Assembly (NCBI RefSeq): GCF_013385825.1
Contig: NZ_JACAPG010000012.1
Span: forward strand, 120,298-184,297
Source of the DNA: Pseudomonas reactans
GTDB taxonomy: Bacteria > Pseudomonadota > Gammaproteobacteria > Pseudomonadales > Pseudomonadaceae
Reading direction: 5' to 3'
DNA: 64,000 nucleotides
Part shown: piece after piece, positions 56,983 through 64,000 of the stretch
Layout: each line of letters begins with the position of its first letter
Position numbering within the stretch: position 1 is the stretch's first letter
Position numbers and translations under genes: made by a program
Notes under the pieces: model-generated
What the model was told of the DNA's origin: nothing
The model's database searches: none
What the model saw: only the letters and a program-made list of their open reading frames with translations

Positions 56983-57010
56983 ATATCGGTCTATCCCGAT
57001 AGACCAATAT
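56983..57010 (-). promoter_or_regulatory. Candidate ArsR-family operator
   Basis: GGTCTATC-CC-GATAGACC (56988-57005) is a perfect eight-base inverted repeat around two bases, extended by ATAT on both sides. Related ATATCG fragments lie nearby (56970, 57039). It sits between the divergent arsR and acpH genes and is the natural autoregulatory site. The operon promoter is assumed to overlap. Confidence 0.65.
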
Positions 57011-57087
57011 GATTTTGGTCTGAGCCTAGGCTCATTCGGTATATCGGGTTATAACGATACGTTGAGGGCAGTGGTAGACTGCGCACC

Positions 57088-57681
57088 ATGAATTATCTCG
57101 CACATCTGCACCTGGGCGGCCAACTTCCTGCGCAACTGCTGGGCAGCCTCTATGGCGACTTCGTCAAAGGCCGCCTGCAGGGCCAGTTCAGCCCACAAAT
57201 CGAATCGGCGATCCAGTTGCATCGTTCCATCGACCGCTTCACCGACAGCCACCCGCTGGTGGGGGAGGCGTTGTCACGCTTCAGCCTGACCCGCAGGCGC
57301 TATGCCGGGATCGTCCTCGATGTGTTTTTCGACCACTGCCTGGCGCGGGACTGGGCTCTGTATGCCGACCAGCCCCTGGAGCGTTTCACGTCGCAGGTGT
57401 ACCGCGTGCTGGCGGCCGAGCCGCAATTGCCGGGGCGGTTGGCGCAGATTGCGCCGTACATGGCGGCGGATGATTGGTTGGGCTCGTACCGTGAGTTTGC
57501 GGTGATGGAGCAGGTGTTGCGGGGGATCTCCCGAAGGTTGACACAGCCGCAGGAGTTGGGTTTTGCGATGCAGGAGTTGCGGGTGTTGTACGAGCCGTTG
57601 AGTGAAGACTTCAGCGTTTTCTACCCGCTGTTGCAAGACTTCTGTAGGAGCGAGCTTGCTCGCGAAGATCGTCAACGATAA
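57088..57681 (+). CDS. acpH: Acyl carrier protein phosphodiesterase AcpH
   Basis: A 197-residue member of the DUF479/AcpH family that removes phosphopantetheine from holo-ACP. MNYLAHLHLGGQLPAQLLGSLYGDFVKG, ESAIQLHRSIDRFTDSHPLV and DVFFDHCLARDW supply the metal-binding His and Asp residues. The normal protein would end near residue 185; the last 12 residues (CRSELAREDRQR) are encoded by the first arm of a REP-like repeat (57643 on). The start at 57088 has GAGG-like sequence upstream (57063). Confidence 0.92.
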   Translation: MNYLAHLHLGGQLPAQLLGSLYGDFVKGRLQGQFSPQIESAIQLHRSIDRFTDSHPLVGEALSRFSLTRRRYAGIVLDVFFDHCLARDWALYADQPLERFTSQVYRVLAAEPQLPGRLAQIAPYMAADDWLGSYREFAVMEQVLRGISRRLTQPQELGFAMQELRVLYEPLSEDFSVFYPLLQDFCRSELAREDRQR

Positions 57682-57743
57682 CGCAGCGCTATCAGCCAGC
57701 CCGTGGCGCCTATTCGTTTTTCGCGAGCAAGCTCGCTCCTACA
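57643..57743. repeat. REP-like inverted pair (class 2) overlapping acpH
   Basis: TGTAGGAGCGAGCTTGCTCGCGAA (57643-57666) and its complement near 57720-57743. The left arm contains the last codons and stop of acpH; the right arm ends just before olsA. Same family as the copy at 39297. Confidence 0.93.
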
Positions 57744-57754
57744 GTGAATCGGGT

Positions 57755-58543
57755 TCAGGCGGCAATCAGCGCGCCGCGGGGTTCGGCCGGCTGCACCACT
57801 TCACCAAACAACGCCTTCTGCACTGCCTGCTGCGCCTGATAGGCCAGTGCTGCACGTTCTTGCCCGGCGCAGGCGATCGGCTTGAGCACATGGATTTCCA
57901 CATCGCCCTGGTCGTTGGCAAACAAGCGCATCAGGTGCGAGAGCAAATCATCGTCGCCAATAAAAGGCGCCAGCGGGTCGACTTGGCCGTCACGCAGATA
58001 ACGGATCGCCACCGGTTGTAGTGACACATCCGCATCGATCGCACTGGCCAGCAAGCGCCCGTGGAAGGTGCGCAGGCTGCGACCGTCGGTGGTGGTGCCT
58101 TCCGGGAACATCAATAGCGGGTGCTGTTGCTCCAAGTGGCGCGTCATCTGCTTGCGGATCAACTGGCTGTCGCCCGAACCCCGGCGAATAAACAAGCTGC
58201 CAGCCTTGGCCGCCAACCAACCTGCCACCGGCCAGGTGCGCACTTCGGCCTTGGACAGGAATGACATCGGCGCCACGGCGCCCAGCAGCGGAATATCGGT
58301 CCAGGACACGTGATTGCTCACCCACAGCATCGGCTGCGTTGGCAATTCGCCGTGCACCGTCACGCGAAAGGGCAGGGCGTTGGTCAGTCGCGCCATGAAA
58401 AACCGCGACCAACGCTGGCGCCGCACCATCGAATTGGCGATGCCCATGCGCTCGAATACCCCAAACACGCTGGCCATGCTCAAGCCCAGCGCCACCACCA
58501 CCAGCACGCGGGCAATGCGCCCGTAAACCCGCAGGCGGCTCAT
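57755..58543 (-). CDS. olsA: Lyso-ornithine lipid O-acyltransferase OlsA (PlsC-like)
   Basis: A 262-residue PlsC-type acyltransferase with an N-terminal membrane helix (VLVVVALGLSMASVF) and the HX4D catalytic motif NHVSWTDIPLL. FPEGTT follows as the second box. In the Ols pathway it adds the second acyl chain to lyso-ornithine lipid. Start at ATG 58543, which overlaps the olsB stop by one base (TGATG), so the two are coupled. It could be a generic 1-acyl-glycerol-phosphate acyltransferase, but the olsB link supports OlsA. Confidence 0.9.
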   Translation of the reverse strand: MSRLRVYGRIARVLVVVALGLSMASVFGVFERMGIANSMVRRQRWSRFFMARLTNALPFRVTVHGELPTQPMLWVSNHVSWTDIPLLGAVAPMSFLSKAEVRTWPVAGWLAAKAGSLFIRRGSGDSQLIRKQMTRHLEQQHPLLMFPEGTTTDGRSLRTFHGRLLASAIDADVSLQPVAIRYLRDGQVDPLAPFIGDDDLLSHLMRLFANDQGDVEIHVLKPIACAGQERAALAYQAQQAVQKALFGEVVQPAEPRGALIAA

Positions 58544-59298
58544 CACATTGCAGCCTTGAAGTGGCGGGCGTAACGCGGGCACAGCTCATCGCGCTTGAGC
58601 AGGATGAACACGTCGGCCACCTGGAAATCTTCATCCCAGCACGGCTCGCCGCAGATCTTCGCACCCAGGCGCATGTACGCCTTGAGCAATGGCGGCATCT
58701 CGGCGATCACGTTGGACGGCAGGTCCAGCGCCGGCAGTGGTTTCTTCGGTTCGGCGCGCAGGTGTTCATTGCACAGATAGCGTTCGCGCAGGCGCTGCAT
58801 GATTGCGTGGGCCTGGATGCCGCCATCGTGCATCGGGATGCTCGCGCAACCCATCAGATAGCTATAGCCGCCCTGGTTGAGCACTTCGGCCAATTCGCCC
58901 CACAACACGGCGATGGTGCCGCCGTTGCGGTAGGCCGGGTCGACGCAGGTGCGTCCGATTTCCAGGATCGGGCCTTGCAGATGGAGCAAGCCATGCAGGC
59001 TGAATTCTTCTTCGCTGTAGAACCGGCCCAGGGTGCTGGCAGCCTGATGGTCGAGCAAGCGGGTGGTGGCGACGAGTCGACCGCTGTTCAAGTCCCGCAC
59101 GCCAATGTGGCTGCAGTGAACATCATAGTCATCCATGTCCAGGCCCAGTTCCGCGCCTTTCAGCTTGGCGTTGAATTCGCCGCTGAACACGTTGAACCGC
59201 AGGGCCTGGGCTTCCTGCAACGCCTGCGCGCCAACCAGGCGTTCGGCTTGCAGACGGCGTTCATTGCCGGTGTCGCTGATGCGGGCGATCTGAGTCAT
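58543..59298 (-). CDS. olsB: L-ornithine N-alpha-acyltransferase OlsB
   Basis: A 251-residue GNAT-fold acyltransferase that makes lyso-ornithine lipid from ornithine and a 3-hydroxyacyl-[35 protein letters not shown] and [25 protein letters not shown] are OlsB motifs. The ATG at 59298 is used ([22 protein letters not shown]); 59322 is possible but has no better ribosome binding site. It leads olsBA. A PHO box at 59394-59411 suggests PhoB control, in keeping with ornithine lipids replacing phospholipids during phosphate starvation in related bacteria. Confidence 0.93.
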   Translation of the reverse strand: MTQIARISDTGNERRLQAERLVGAQALQEAQALRFNVFSGEFNAKLKGAELGLDMDDYDVHCSHIGVRDLNSGRLVATTRLLDHQAASTLGRFYSEEEFSLHGLLHLQGPILEIGRTCVDPAYRNGGTIAVLWGELAEVLNQGGYSYLMGCASIPMHDGGIQAHAIMQRLRERYLCNEHLRAEPKKPLPALDLPSNVIAEMPPLLKAYMRLGAKICGEPCWDEDFQVADVFILLKRDELCPRYARHFKAAM

Positions 59299-59393
59299 GG
59301 CGAGTCTCCGAGTGCCGGCCACGATTTCGGCCGGTCGACTTTGTTGTCCAAACTCAGGCTATGTAGGCTCGGTGTCATCTCCATGAAGTTATG

Positions 59394-59411
59394 GTGACGC
59401 TTGGATGACAG
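59394..59411 (-). promoter_or_regulatory. PHO box directed toward olsB
   Basis: On the minus strand CTGTCAT-CCAA-GCGTCAC: two seven-base repeats with a four-base gap, the PhoB-site pattern (consensus CTGTCAT each). The second repeat has three changes. No good -10 follows at the standard distance. It is 96 bases from the olsB start. Confidence 0.6.
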
Positions 59412-59417
59412 CCCTCG

Positions 59418-59435
59418 CTGTCGCAAATCTGTCAT
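59418..59435 (+). promoter_or_regulatory. PHO box directed toward the serine hydrolase gene
   Basis: CTGTCGC-AAAT-CTGTCAT: two seven-base repeats, the second a perfect match to the PhoB consensus and the first with two changes, with the normal AT-rich four-base gap. TAGGCT (59446-59451) lies ten bases later as a -10 candidate, and the ATG is at 59485. It is the better of the two divergent boxes. Confidence 0.75.
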
Positions 59436-59484
59436 CAGCCTCGGCTAGGCTCGCGGGCTTGAATGCCCCCTTGAGTCTGCGTCC

Positions 59485-60558
59485 ATGGTCAGAGGCCTGT
59501 TGTGTGTTGCCCTGCTGTTCGTCACTGTTGCCGCTCACGCTGAAACCTTGCCCGATAAAGACTGGGCCAAGGGCATACCGCTTTCTGGTCCCGATGTTGA
59601 TGCCCTGGAGGCCTACGCCTTCCCGGCACGAGATGACGCCACTCGCCAAGGCATTCGCACCGACGCGCTGTTGGTAATCCGCGATGGCGTCGTTGTCTAT
59701 GAGCGTTACGCCGCGCCGACCACCGCCAGCACCCCGCACCTCACCTGGTCTGTCAGCAAAAGCATCATGGCGACCGTATTGGGCGTGGCCTACGGCGAAA
59801 ACCGCTTCAAACTGACCGACCCCGCCGCGCGTTTTTATCCTCCGATGAAACAGCACCCAACCGTGACCATGGCCGACCTGCTGCACTGGGCCTCGGGCCT
59901 CGACTGGCAGGAAAATTACGAATACGCGCCGCTGAAATCCTCGGTAGTGGCGATGCTCTACACCCGAGGCCGTGGCGACATGGCCGACTTTGCCGCCGAC
60001 ACCGAGGCCGCCGCTGCACCGGGCCAGGTGTTCCGTTATTCCAGCGGCGACACCAATATCCTGTCCGCCACCCTCAAAGGCATGCTTGGGCACAAGGCCT
60101 ATATGAGTTACCCGTGGGATGCGCTGTTCAAACCCTTGGGCATTCGTAATGCCACCTGGGAAACCGACGCCGATGAAACCTTCGTCGCGTCCTCTTACGT
60201 CTACCTCACGGCTCGCGACCTGGCGCGTGTTGGCCTGCTGATGGCGCGGGAGGGTCGCTGGGGCGATCAACAACTCCTGCCGAAAGACTGGGTCGCCTTT
60301 AATCGACAGCCTTTCGACAAGTACAAAGCCGGCCAGGACGAAGCCGTCCCCGGTGGTCATTGGTGGCTCAATAAAGGCGCGTCAAGACCCTGGCCCGACG
60401 CCCCCGCCGACACCTTCGCCGCCCTCGGTCATTGGGGGCAGGCGTTGTACGTGATGCCCGACGAACACTTGGTTATCGTGCGTTATGGCGATGATCGCGA
60501 CGGCAGCTATCGCCATAACGAACTGCTCAAGCGCGTACTCGCGGCGGTGCAACCATGA
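59485..60558 (+). CDS. Serine hydrolase, class C beta-lactamase fold
   Basis: A 357-residue exported hydrolase. MVRGLLCVALLFVTVAAHA is a signal peptide, cleaved after residue 19. The SxxK nucleophile motif is SVSK (89-92), and the Y-x-N equivalent is RYSSGDTN near residue 188. The third box is not an obvious KTG; the closest segment is ALGHWGQALYV. Function may be an esterase, amidase or peptidase rather than beta-lactamase. A PHO box precedes it and the next gene overlaps its stop by four bases. Confidence 0.85.
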   Translation: MVRGLLCVALLFVTVAAHAETLPDKDWAKGIPLSGPDVDALEAYAFPARDDATRQGIRTDALLVIRDGVVVYERYAAPTTASTPHLTWSVSKSIMATVLGVAYGENRFKLTDPAARFYPPMKQHPTVTMADLLHWASGLDWQENYEYAPLKSSVVAMLYTRGRGDMADFAADTEAAAAPGQVFRYSSGDTNILSATLKGMLGHKAYMSYPWDALFKPLGIRNATWETDADETFVASSYVYLTARDLARVGLLMAREGRWGDQQLLPKDWVAFNRQPFDKYKAGQDEAVPGGHWWLNKGASRPWPDAPADTFAALGHWGQALYVMPDEHLVIVRYGDDRDGSYRHNELLKRVLAAVQP

Positions 60559-60869
60559 TCCGTCGTCGGCCGTTTACCAGTGTGTTTCTGCTGTTATTGC
60601 TCGCCTTGCTGGGCTGGCTCTGGCACGAACGCGTCAACCTGCAAGCCTTCCCCGACATCATTGCGGCCTACACCGCCAAGGAGTACTGCTCGTGCCGGTA
60701 TGTGGCGAACAATCCGGCGGAGTATTGCCGGGGGTACGTGAAGCAGTACGTGCCGACGAGTGCGTTCGGGGATAACCCGGAGCGTAGTGAGGTGACGGTC
60801 AGCGGTTTGGGGCGTACGCACACGGCGAGGTGGTTGGGCGACCGACAGGGGTGTCGCCTATTACCCTGA
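60555..60869 (+). CDS. Small membrane-anchored cysteine-rich protein
   Basis: A 104-residue protein with an uncleaved-looking N-terminal helix (FTSVFLLLLLALLGWLW) and a short periplasmic part containing five Cys (YCSCRYVANNPAEYCRGYVK, then QGCRLL near the end). That spacing suggests disulfides or metal binding. No family is recognised. It is coupled to the upstream serine hydrolase by an ATGA overlap, so the two may act together at the cell envelope. Confidence 0.72.
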   Translation: MIRRRPFTSVFLLLLLALLGWLWHERVNLQAFPDIIAAYTAKEYCSCRYVANNPAEYCRGYVKQYVPTSAFGDNPERSEVTVSGLGRTHTARWLGDRQGCRLLP

Positions 60870-60977
60870 GGTTCCACAGGGTGGAACCACCTTTGATTGT
60901 CCTCGCGCCCACATCGCGGTTAGCTGGCGATGTGCAGCAAACAAGAACGGGAACACCCGCCTGTGAGGAGAATCACC

Positions 60978-62153
60978 ATGCGCCCACACCAGCACATCCT
61001 GGATTGGCTCAGCGACGTTGCCGGCGATTTGCACGCCGTGCGCCAGGACATCCACGCCCATCCTGAACTGGGCTTTGAAGAAAACCGCACCAGCGCGCTC
61101 GTTGCCAAATCGTTGCAGGAGTGGGGCTATGAGGTGCACACCGGCATCGGCAAGACCGGCGTGGTGGGCGTGCTGCGCAATGGCAGCAGTTCGCGCACCC
61201 TGGGCATCCGTGCCGACATGGACGCCTTGCCCATCATCGAAAACACCGGCGCGTCCTACACCAGCCAATACGCCGGTTGCATGCACGCCTGTGGGCATGA
61301 CGGCCACACCACGATGTTGCTCGGCGCCGCGCGCTACCTGGCGGCCACGCAGCAATTTGATGGCACTTTGAACCTGATCTTCCAACCCGCCGAAGAGGGC
61401 CAGGGTGGCGCCGAAGCCATGCTGGCTGACGGTTTGCTGGAACGTTTTCCCTGTGATGGCTTGTTTGGCATGCACAACATGCCGGGGCTGCCGGCGGGGC
61501 ATCTGGGCTTGCGCGTCGGACCGATGATGGCTTCGCAGGACTTGCTCACCGTGACCCTCGAAGGCGTTGGCGGCCATGGCTCCATGCCGCATCTGACGGT
61601 GGATCCGTTGGTGGCGGCGGCGAGCATGGTCATGGCGTTGCAGACAGTGGTGGCGCGCAATATCGACACCCAGGAAGCTGCCGTGGTTACCGTCGGAGCT
61701 CTGCAGGCGGGCCAGGCCGCCAACGTTATTCCCCAGCAGGCGCTGTTGCGTCTGAGCCTGCGCGCGCTCAATCCCAAGGTGCGTGAGCAGATGCTGGAGC
61801 GGGTGTTCGCGATCATCCACACCCAGGCCGCCAGCTTTGGCTGCACGGTGCAGATCGAGCACCGCCCGGCCTATCCGGTGTTGGTCAATCACGCCGAAGA
61901 AACCGAATTCGCCCGCCAGGTCGGCGTCGCCTTGCTCGGTGCCGACGCGGTGGACGGTAACACCCGCACGCTGATGGGCAGCGAAGACTTCGCCTGGATG
62001 CTGCAACGCTGCCCCGGCAGCTACCTGTTCATCGGCAACGGCGTGTCGCGGCCGATGGTGCATAACCCCGCCTATGACTTCAACGACGACATCCTGCTGA
62101 CGGGCGCCGCCTATTGGGGCGCGCTGGCCGAGAGCTGGCTCAAGCCTGCCTGA
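60978..62153 (+). CDS. M20-family metallo-amidohydrolase (hippurate hydrolase-like)
   Basis: A 391-residue zinc amidohydrolase. Family motifs are DIHAHPELGFEENRT, GIRADMDALPI, MHACGHDGHTTMLLG and PAEEGQGGAEAM; these hold the metal ligands and the catalytic Glu. Substrates in the family include hippurate, N-acyl amino acids and indole-3-acetyl amino acids. Start at ATG 60978 with GAGGAG about eight bases before it; the upstream ORF from 60930 lacks this. It forms an operon with the MFS and amidase genes downstream. Confidence 0.9.
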   Translation: MRPHQHILDWLSDVAGDLHAVRQDIHAHPELGFEENRTSALVAKSLQEWGYEVHTGIGKTGVVGVLRNGSSSRTLGIRADMDALPIIENTGASYTSQYAGCMHACGHDGHTTMLLGAARYLAATQQFDGTLNLIFQPAEEGQGGAEAMLADGLLERFPCDGLFGMHNMPGLPAGHLGLRVGPMMASQDLLTVTLEGVGGHGSMPHLTVDPLVAAASMVMALQTVVARNIDTQEAAVVTVGALQAGQAANVIPQQALLRLSLRALNPKVREQMLERVFAIIHTQAASFGCTVQIEHRPAYPVLVNHAEETEFARQVGVALLGADAVDGNTRTLMGSEDFAWMLQRCPGSYLFIGNGVSRPMVHNPAYDFNDDILLTGAAYWGALAESWLKPA

Positions 62154-62212
62154 CGACCTTCTTTTTCTGCCGCTGGACCCTTTCCCTCGATCGGTTGAAT
62201 GGAGTGTTCCTC

Positions 62213-63523
62213 ATGCAGACTGCAAAACCAGGTGTGTCCCGCACCCGCCAAGTGGTGGCGGCCGTGATCGGCAATGCGCTGGAATGGTATGACTTCATTG
62301 TCTACGGCTTTCTCGCGAGCATCATCGCCCGACAGTTTTTTCCTTCAGATGACGAGTACGCCTCGCTGCTGATGGCCTTGGCCACTTTCGGCGTGGGCTT
62401 TTTCATGCGCCCGGTGGGCGGCATCCTGCTGGGGATGTATTCCGACCGTAAAGGCCGCAAGGCTGCTATGCAGTTGATTATCCGGCTGATGACCGTGTCC
62501 ATCGCGTTGATCGCCTTTGCGCCCAACTACGCCGCCATCGGCATGGGCGCGCCGTTGTTGATCGTGGTAGCGCGCATGCTTCAAGGCTTTGCCACCGGCG
62601 GTGAGTACGCGAGTGCTACTGCGTTCCTGGTGGAAAGCGCGCCGGCCCATCGCAAGGGCTTATATGGCTCCTGGCAATTGGTGGGGCAATGCCTGGCCGT
62701 GTTCGGCGGCGCGGCGATGGTGGCGGCGGTCACGCACTTCTTTTCGCCGCAAACCCTCGACCTGTGGGGCTGGCGCTTGCCGTTCGTGTTCGGCTTGCTG
62801 ATTGGCCCGGTGGGCCTGTGGATTCGTCGGCACATGGAAGACCCGGAAGAATTCATCGAGGCACGCAAACAGGCGACCGGCCCGGCACCGAGTCTGATGC
62901 AAGTGGTCCGTGAGCATCGGCGCAGCATCCTGGTGTCCATGGGCCTGGCCTGTGGCGCGACGGTGTCGTTCTATGTGGTGCTGGTGAACATGCCGACCTT
63001 TGCCCACAAAAGCCTTGGTCTGCCGCTGGACCAGGTGTTGATGGTGCAGATGTTCGCGGTGGCGCTGATGACCGTGGTGATTCCGCTGTCTGGTTTGCTG
63101 TCGGACCGCCTGGGGCGGCGGCCGGTGTTGATGGCATTCACCCTGGCGTTTTTTGTGATGGTCTATCCGCTGTATGTGTGGGTGGCGGCCGCGCTGTCCA
63201 TTGAGCGTCTGCTGGTGATGCAAGTGATGCTGTGCACCGCCATCGGTGGGTTCTTCGGCCCGGCGCCGACCGCGCTGGCCGAGCAGTTTCCCATCGAAGT
63301 TCGCTCGACCGGTGTATCGGTCGCCTATAACGTGGCGGTCATGGTGTTCGGCGGTTTTGCGCCGCTGATCGTCACGTGGCTGACCAAAGTGCTGGGCACG
63401 CCCGTCGCGCCCTCCTTCTATGTATTGTTCGCTTGCGTGCTGACGCTGCTGGGCACTTACTGCATGCATGAGGCGCCGCGGGCGCAGAAACCGCTGCCGT
63501 TTTCCAAAGAGGTGAAGCCTTGA
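62213..63523 (+). CDS. MFS transporter, metabolite/H+ symporter (MHS) family
   Basis: A 436-residue transporter with VIGNALEWYDFIVYGFLASIIARQFFPSD as the first helix and GMYSDRKGRKAAMQL in loop 2-3, typical of the MHS branch that includes ProP and KgtP. RMLQGFATGGEYASATAF is in helix 4. It probably imports the substrate of the M20 hydrolase and amidase beside it. GGAG lies eight bases before ATG 62213. Its stop overlaps the amidase TTG start. Confidence 0.89.
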   Translation: MQTAKPGVSRTRQVVAAVIGNALEWYDFIVYGFLASIIARQFFPSDDEYASLLMALATFGVGFFMRPVGGILLGMYSDRKGRKAAMQLIIRLMTVSIALIAFAPNYAAIGMGAPLLIVVARMLQGFATGGEYASATAFLVESAPAHRKGLYGSWQLVGQCLAVFGGAAMVAAVTHFFSPQTLDLWGWRLPFVFGLLIGPVGLWIRRHMEDPEEFIEARKQATGPAPSLMQVVREHRRSILVSMGLACGATVSFYVVLVNMPTFAHKSLGLPLDQVLMVQMFAVALMTVVIPLSGLLSDRLGRRPVLMAFTLAFFVMVYPLYVWVAAALSIERLLVMQVMLCTAIGGFFGPAPTALAEQFPIEVRSTGVSVAYNVAVMVFGGFAPLIVTWLTKVLGTPVAPSFYVLFACVLTLLGTYCMHEAPRAQKPLPFSKEVKP

Positions 63524-64000
63524 GTATTGTTGATTGGGATGCCACCGAACTGTCGCGGGCGATTCACGCACGGCAGGTGTCGTGCGAAGAGGTGATGCAG
63601 GCGTACCTGGCGCAGATCCAGCGCTTCAATCCGACGGTGAATGCGCTGGTGTCGCTGCGCGATGCCGATGACGTGTTGGCCGAGGCGCGGGAACGTGATC
63701 GCGAGTTGGACCAAGGCCAGTCACGCGGCTGGATGCACGGCATGCCCCAGGCGATCAAGGATCTCGCGGCGACCCAAGGCTTGCGCACCACCCTGGGTTC
63801 GCCGCTGTTCGCCGAGCACGTGCCCAGCGAAGACGCCATCAGCGTGGCGCGGGTGCGGGCCAGTGGCGCGATCATCATCGGCAAGAGCAACGTGCCGGAG
63901 TTCGGCCTCGGTTCGCAGACCTACAACACGCTGTTCGGCACCACTGGCAATGCCTACGACCCCAGCCTCGTCGCAGGCGGCAGCAGCGGCGGGGCGGCGG
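63520..64000 (+). CDS. Amidase-signature family enzyme (5' part only)
   Basis: The first 160 residues of an amidase; the gene continues past the window. The TTG at 63520 overlaps the MFS stop (TTGA) and has GAGGTGAAG upstream, giving (M)SIVDWDATELSRAIHARQVSC. Lys80 in MPQAIKD is the catalytic lysine and AGGSSGGAA at the window end is the start of the amidase signature with its cis-serine. Its substrate is likely an amide related to that of the M20 enzyme. Confidence 0.9.
   Translation, partial: MSIVDWDATELSRAIHARQVSCEEVMQAYLAQIQRFNPTVNALVSLRDADDVLAEARERDRELDQGQSRGWMHGMPQAIKDLAATQGLRTTLGSPLFAEHVPSEDAISVARVRASGAIIIGKSNVPEFGLGSQTYNTLFGTTGNAYDPSLVAGGSSGGAA

Overview
The window is a contiguous stretch of a GC-rich gammaproteobacterial chromosome and fits the genus Pseudomonas, fluorescens group. 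The reasons are the bra/liv branched-chain amino acid cassette, MucR-like and OprD-family genes, a TtgABC/EmhABC-TtgR efflux locus whose operator is nearly that of P. putida, a XenB-type xenobiotic reductase, a pca locus with PcaR-type operators, a free-standing ccoM, and many REP-like inverted pairs of the kind dispersed in this group. No tRNA, rRNA, CRISPR, integrase or transposase was seen. The window is mostly ordinary chromosome with a few accessory genes.

Layout. 0-9 kb: nhaA, a PLP-dependent cysteine synthase homologue, a FAD-dependent oxidoreductase, a lipoprotein, an atypical SDR protein with a divergent LysR regulator, and a four-gene bufferin operon (bufA-bufB-bufC-doxX, minus strand) predicted to make a thiooxazole-modified copper-binding peptide. 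9-14.4 kb: braC and livHMGF, split by an intrinsic terminator. 14.6-21.5 kb: a DUF2288 protein, a glycosyltransferase-like protein converging on a 725-residue tubulin/FtsZ-superfamily protein (the least expected gene here), a MHYT-GGDEF-EAL c-di-GMP enzyme and a YkgJ-type cysteine-cluster protein. 21.7-31.5 kb: a spinster-like MFS transporter, rapA, a LysR-RidA-aminotransferase group, two tiny genes (one is ccoM) and a Pit phosphate transporter.

32.5-43.4 kb: a consolidated protocatechuate locus, pcaR-pcaK-pcaIJF-pcaHG-pcaT-pcaBDC, which encodes every step from protocatechuate to succinyl-CoA plus acetyl-CoA together with two transporters and the regulator. 43.4-47.2 kb: a polysaccharide deacetylase lipoprotein, an RTX-repeat protein with a C-terminal M91-type HExxH metallopeptidase domain (possible secreted effector) and an OprD-family porin. 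47.4-54.1 kb: the tripartite RND pump ttgABC with divergent ttgR. 54.3-57.7 kb: an arsR-MFS-xenB operon and acpH. 57.7-60.9 kb: olsBA (ornithine lipids) divergent from a serine hydrolase/small Cys-rich protein pair. Back-to-back PHO boxes in the gap suggest PhoB control of both. 60.9-64 kb: an M20 amidohydrolase, an MHS-type transporter and a truncated amidase in one operon.

All calls come from reading motifs, lengths and context. No database search was run.
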